From assembly GCA_027317055.1 (NCBI GenBank), contig DAHVFK010000154.1, forward strand, positions 1 through 7,511: 7,511 nt of DNA. Reading direction: 5' to 3'. Source of the stretch: Betaproteobacteria bacterium (GTDB lineage Bacteria > Pseudomonadota > Gammaproteobacteria > Burkholderiales > SG8-39). The position numbers and the translations under genes were made by a program. Below the pieces are notes generated by a model that saw only the letters and a program-made list of their open reading frames with translations, was not told where the DNA came from and did no database searches. Positions 6,480 to 7,511 of this stretch are shown here, piece by piece (position 1 is the stretch's first letter; every line of letters begins with the position of its first letter).

Positions 6480-7511
6480 ATGCGCGATACCGAGCAGCTG
6501 TCCCCTTGGTGGTGGCGTGCGGTAGCCGTGACGTTCGTTATCGGCTTCGGCGTTCTCATCCTGCTCACATTCAAGGCGTACCAGAACGCGCCGCCGATTC
6601 CGGAACGCGCCGTCGACCCGGCGGGCGCGACGGTATTCACCGGGGACGACGTGCGCCGCGGCCAGGACGTGTTCCTGAAGTACGGGCTGATGGACAACGG
6701 GACCATCTGGGGCCACGGCGGCTACCTGGGGCCCGACTTCGGCGCCACCGTGCTGCACCGCTGGGCGCTCGATCTTGCCGCTCGCCGCGCACAGGCGCGC
6801 TACGGGCGGGACTACGCCGCGCTGACGGACACCGAGCGCGCCGCGGTGCGCGGCGAGGTGGCCGAGCTTCTCAAGCAGAACCGCTACGACCCGAAGACCG
6901 GCACGCTGACGCTGCTTCCCGCCGGTGCGGAAACGTTTCGTGCCGAGGTGTCTCGCTGGAAGGACTACTTCGCCGATCCGAGGGAGAACGGGGGCCTGCC
7001 GGCCGGGCTGGTTTCCGATCCCGTGGAGCTGCACGAGCTGACCGCCTTCTTCACCTGGGCGGCCTGGAGCTCGGTGGCCGAGCGGCCGGGCAGCCATCAT
7101 TCATATACCAACAACTTTCCCTACGATCCGCTCGCCGGAAACCACGCGACCAGCGGCGCGCTGCTGTGGACCGCGATCAGCCTGATCTTCCTGCTCGGCG
7201 GGACGGCGCTCGTTCTGCTCGCATTCGGCAAGTTTGACTATCTGGGCTGGCACGGCGCCCCGACGGCGCGCGAGGCCTGGCGCCTGAGCAACTCGCAGAA
7301 GGCGACCCTGAAGTACATGGCGGTCGCGGCGGCCCTCTTCCTCGCGCAGGTGTTCTTCGGCGCGGGCGTCGCGCACTACCGCGCGGATCCGGGCACCTTC
7401 TACGGTATCGACCGGTCGGGGATTCTGCCCAGCAACCTTCTGCGCACCTGGCACCTGCAGTCGGCGATCTTCTGGATCGCGACCTCCTACGTCGCAGGCG
7501 CGCTGTTCGTG
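6480..7511 (+). CDS. norB: Quinol-type nitric oxide reductase, N-terminal 344 residues (cut by window edge)
   Basis: Inner-membrane haem-copper-superfamily enzyme expected to reduce NO to N2O with quinol electrons (also called norZ or qNor). Order: cytoplasmic tail with WWW (10-12); first membrane helix about 13-31; then the periplasmic domain fused to the NorB subunit in this class, with GDDVRRGQDVFLKYG, YGLMDNGTIWGHGGYLGPDF (68-87) and YTNNFPYDPLAGN (T210-P214). Helix 2 is about 226-250 and helix 3 about 278-298, running into AHY with H299. TWHLQSAIFWIAT begins helix 4, where H325 is a conserved histidine, probably a haem ligand. H299 and F307 match quinol-site H328 and F336 of the Geobacillus enzyme, but the Glu equivalent to E332 is D303. 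The family length is about 750-790, so the catalytic half (haem b3/FeB ligands) is not visible. NO dismutase, a close relative, cannot be excluded. Confidence 0.9.
   Translation, partial: MRDTEQLSPWWWRAVAVTFVIGFGVLILLTFKAYQNAPPIPERAVDPAGATVFTGDDVRRGQDVFLKYGLMDNGTIWGHGGYLGPDFGATVLHRWALDLAARRAQARYGRDYAALTDTERAAVRGEVAELLKQNRYDPKTGTLTLLPAGAETFRAEVSRWKDYFADPRENGGLPAGLVSDPVELHELTAFFTWAAWSSVAERPGSHHSYTNNFPYDPLAGNHATSGALLWTAISLIFLLGGTALVLLAFGKFDYLGWHGAPTAREAWRLSNSQKATLKYMAVAAALFLAQVFFGAGVAHYRADPGTFYGIDRSGILPSNLLRTWHLQSAIFWIATSYVAGALFV

Overview
The window is GC-rich chromosomal DNA. Nearly every codon in its genes ends in G or C, and there are no transposase, integrase, phage or CRISPR signatures. 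Its proteins look proteobacterial, most like betaproteobacteria: the LeuRS N-terminus, UvrD with its C-terminal Tudor-like tail, a DsbG-type periplasmic thiol protein and a quinol-type NO reductase. That placement is inferred from remembered family sequences, not from a search.

Layout. Positions 1-1136 (minus strand) hold the first 378 codons of leucyl-tRNA synthetase, cut by the window edge. A 249-nt divergent gap follows. It carries a TATAAT box for each flanking gene and, between them, a 5'-less coding fragment of about 63 codons (1172-1363) with an almost pure GC3 signature. On the plus strand come uvrD (1386-3545, TTG start), a 3-hydroxybutyryl-CoA dehydrogenase gene (3572-4423), a dsbG-like gene (4432-5250) and a phytanoyl-CoA dioxygenase family gene (5295-6122). 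After a gene-poor spacer of 357 nt (6123-6479), with an FNR/Dnr/NnrR-like palindrome and other inverted repeats, the 5' part of a quinol-type nitric oxide reductase gene (6480-7511) runs off the right edge.

How the genes fit together. uvrD, the dehydrogenase and dsbG are packed with gaps of 26 and 8 nt and could be co-transcribed, although they serve DNA repair, acyl-CoA oxidation and periplasmic disulfide handling. The dioxygenase has its own Shine-Dalgarno and a plausible promoter reading out of the end of dsbG. The NO reductase is set apart by the spacer and probably forms a separate unit induced by low oxygen or NO.

No clearly new multi-gene system is visible. The points most worth a second look are the truncated coding relic beside leuS, the almost leaderless TTG-start uvrD, the NO reductase with Asp at a quinol-site position normally occupied by Glu (its catalytic half lies outside the window), and a codon-use dip next to an unusual Cys pair in the LeuRS editing domain.
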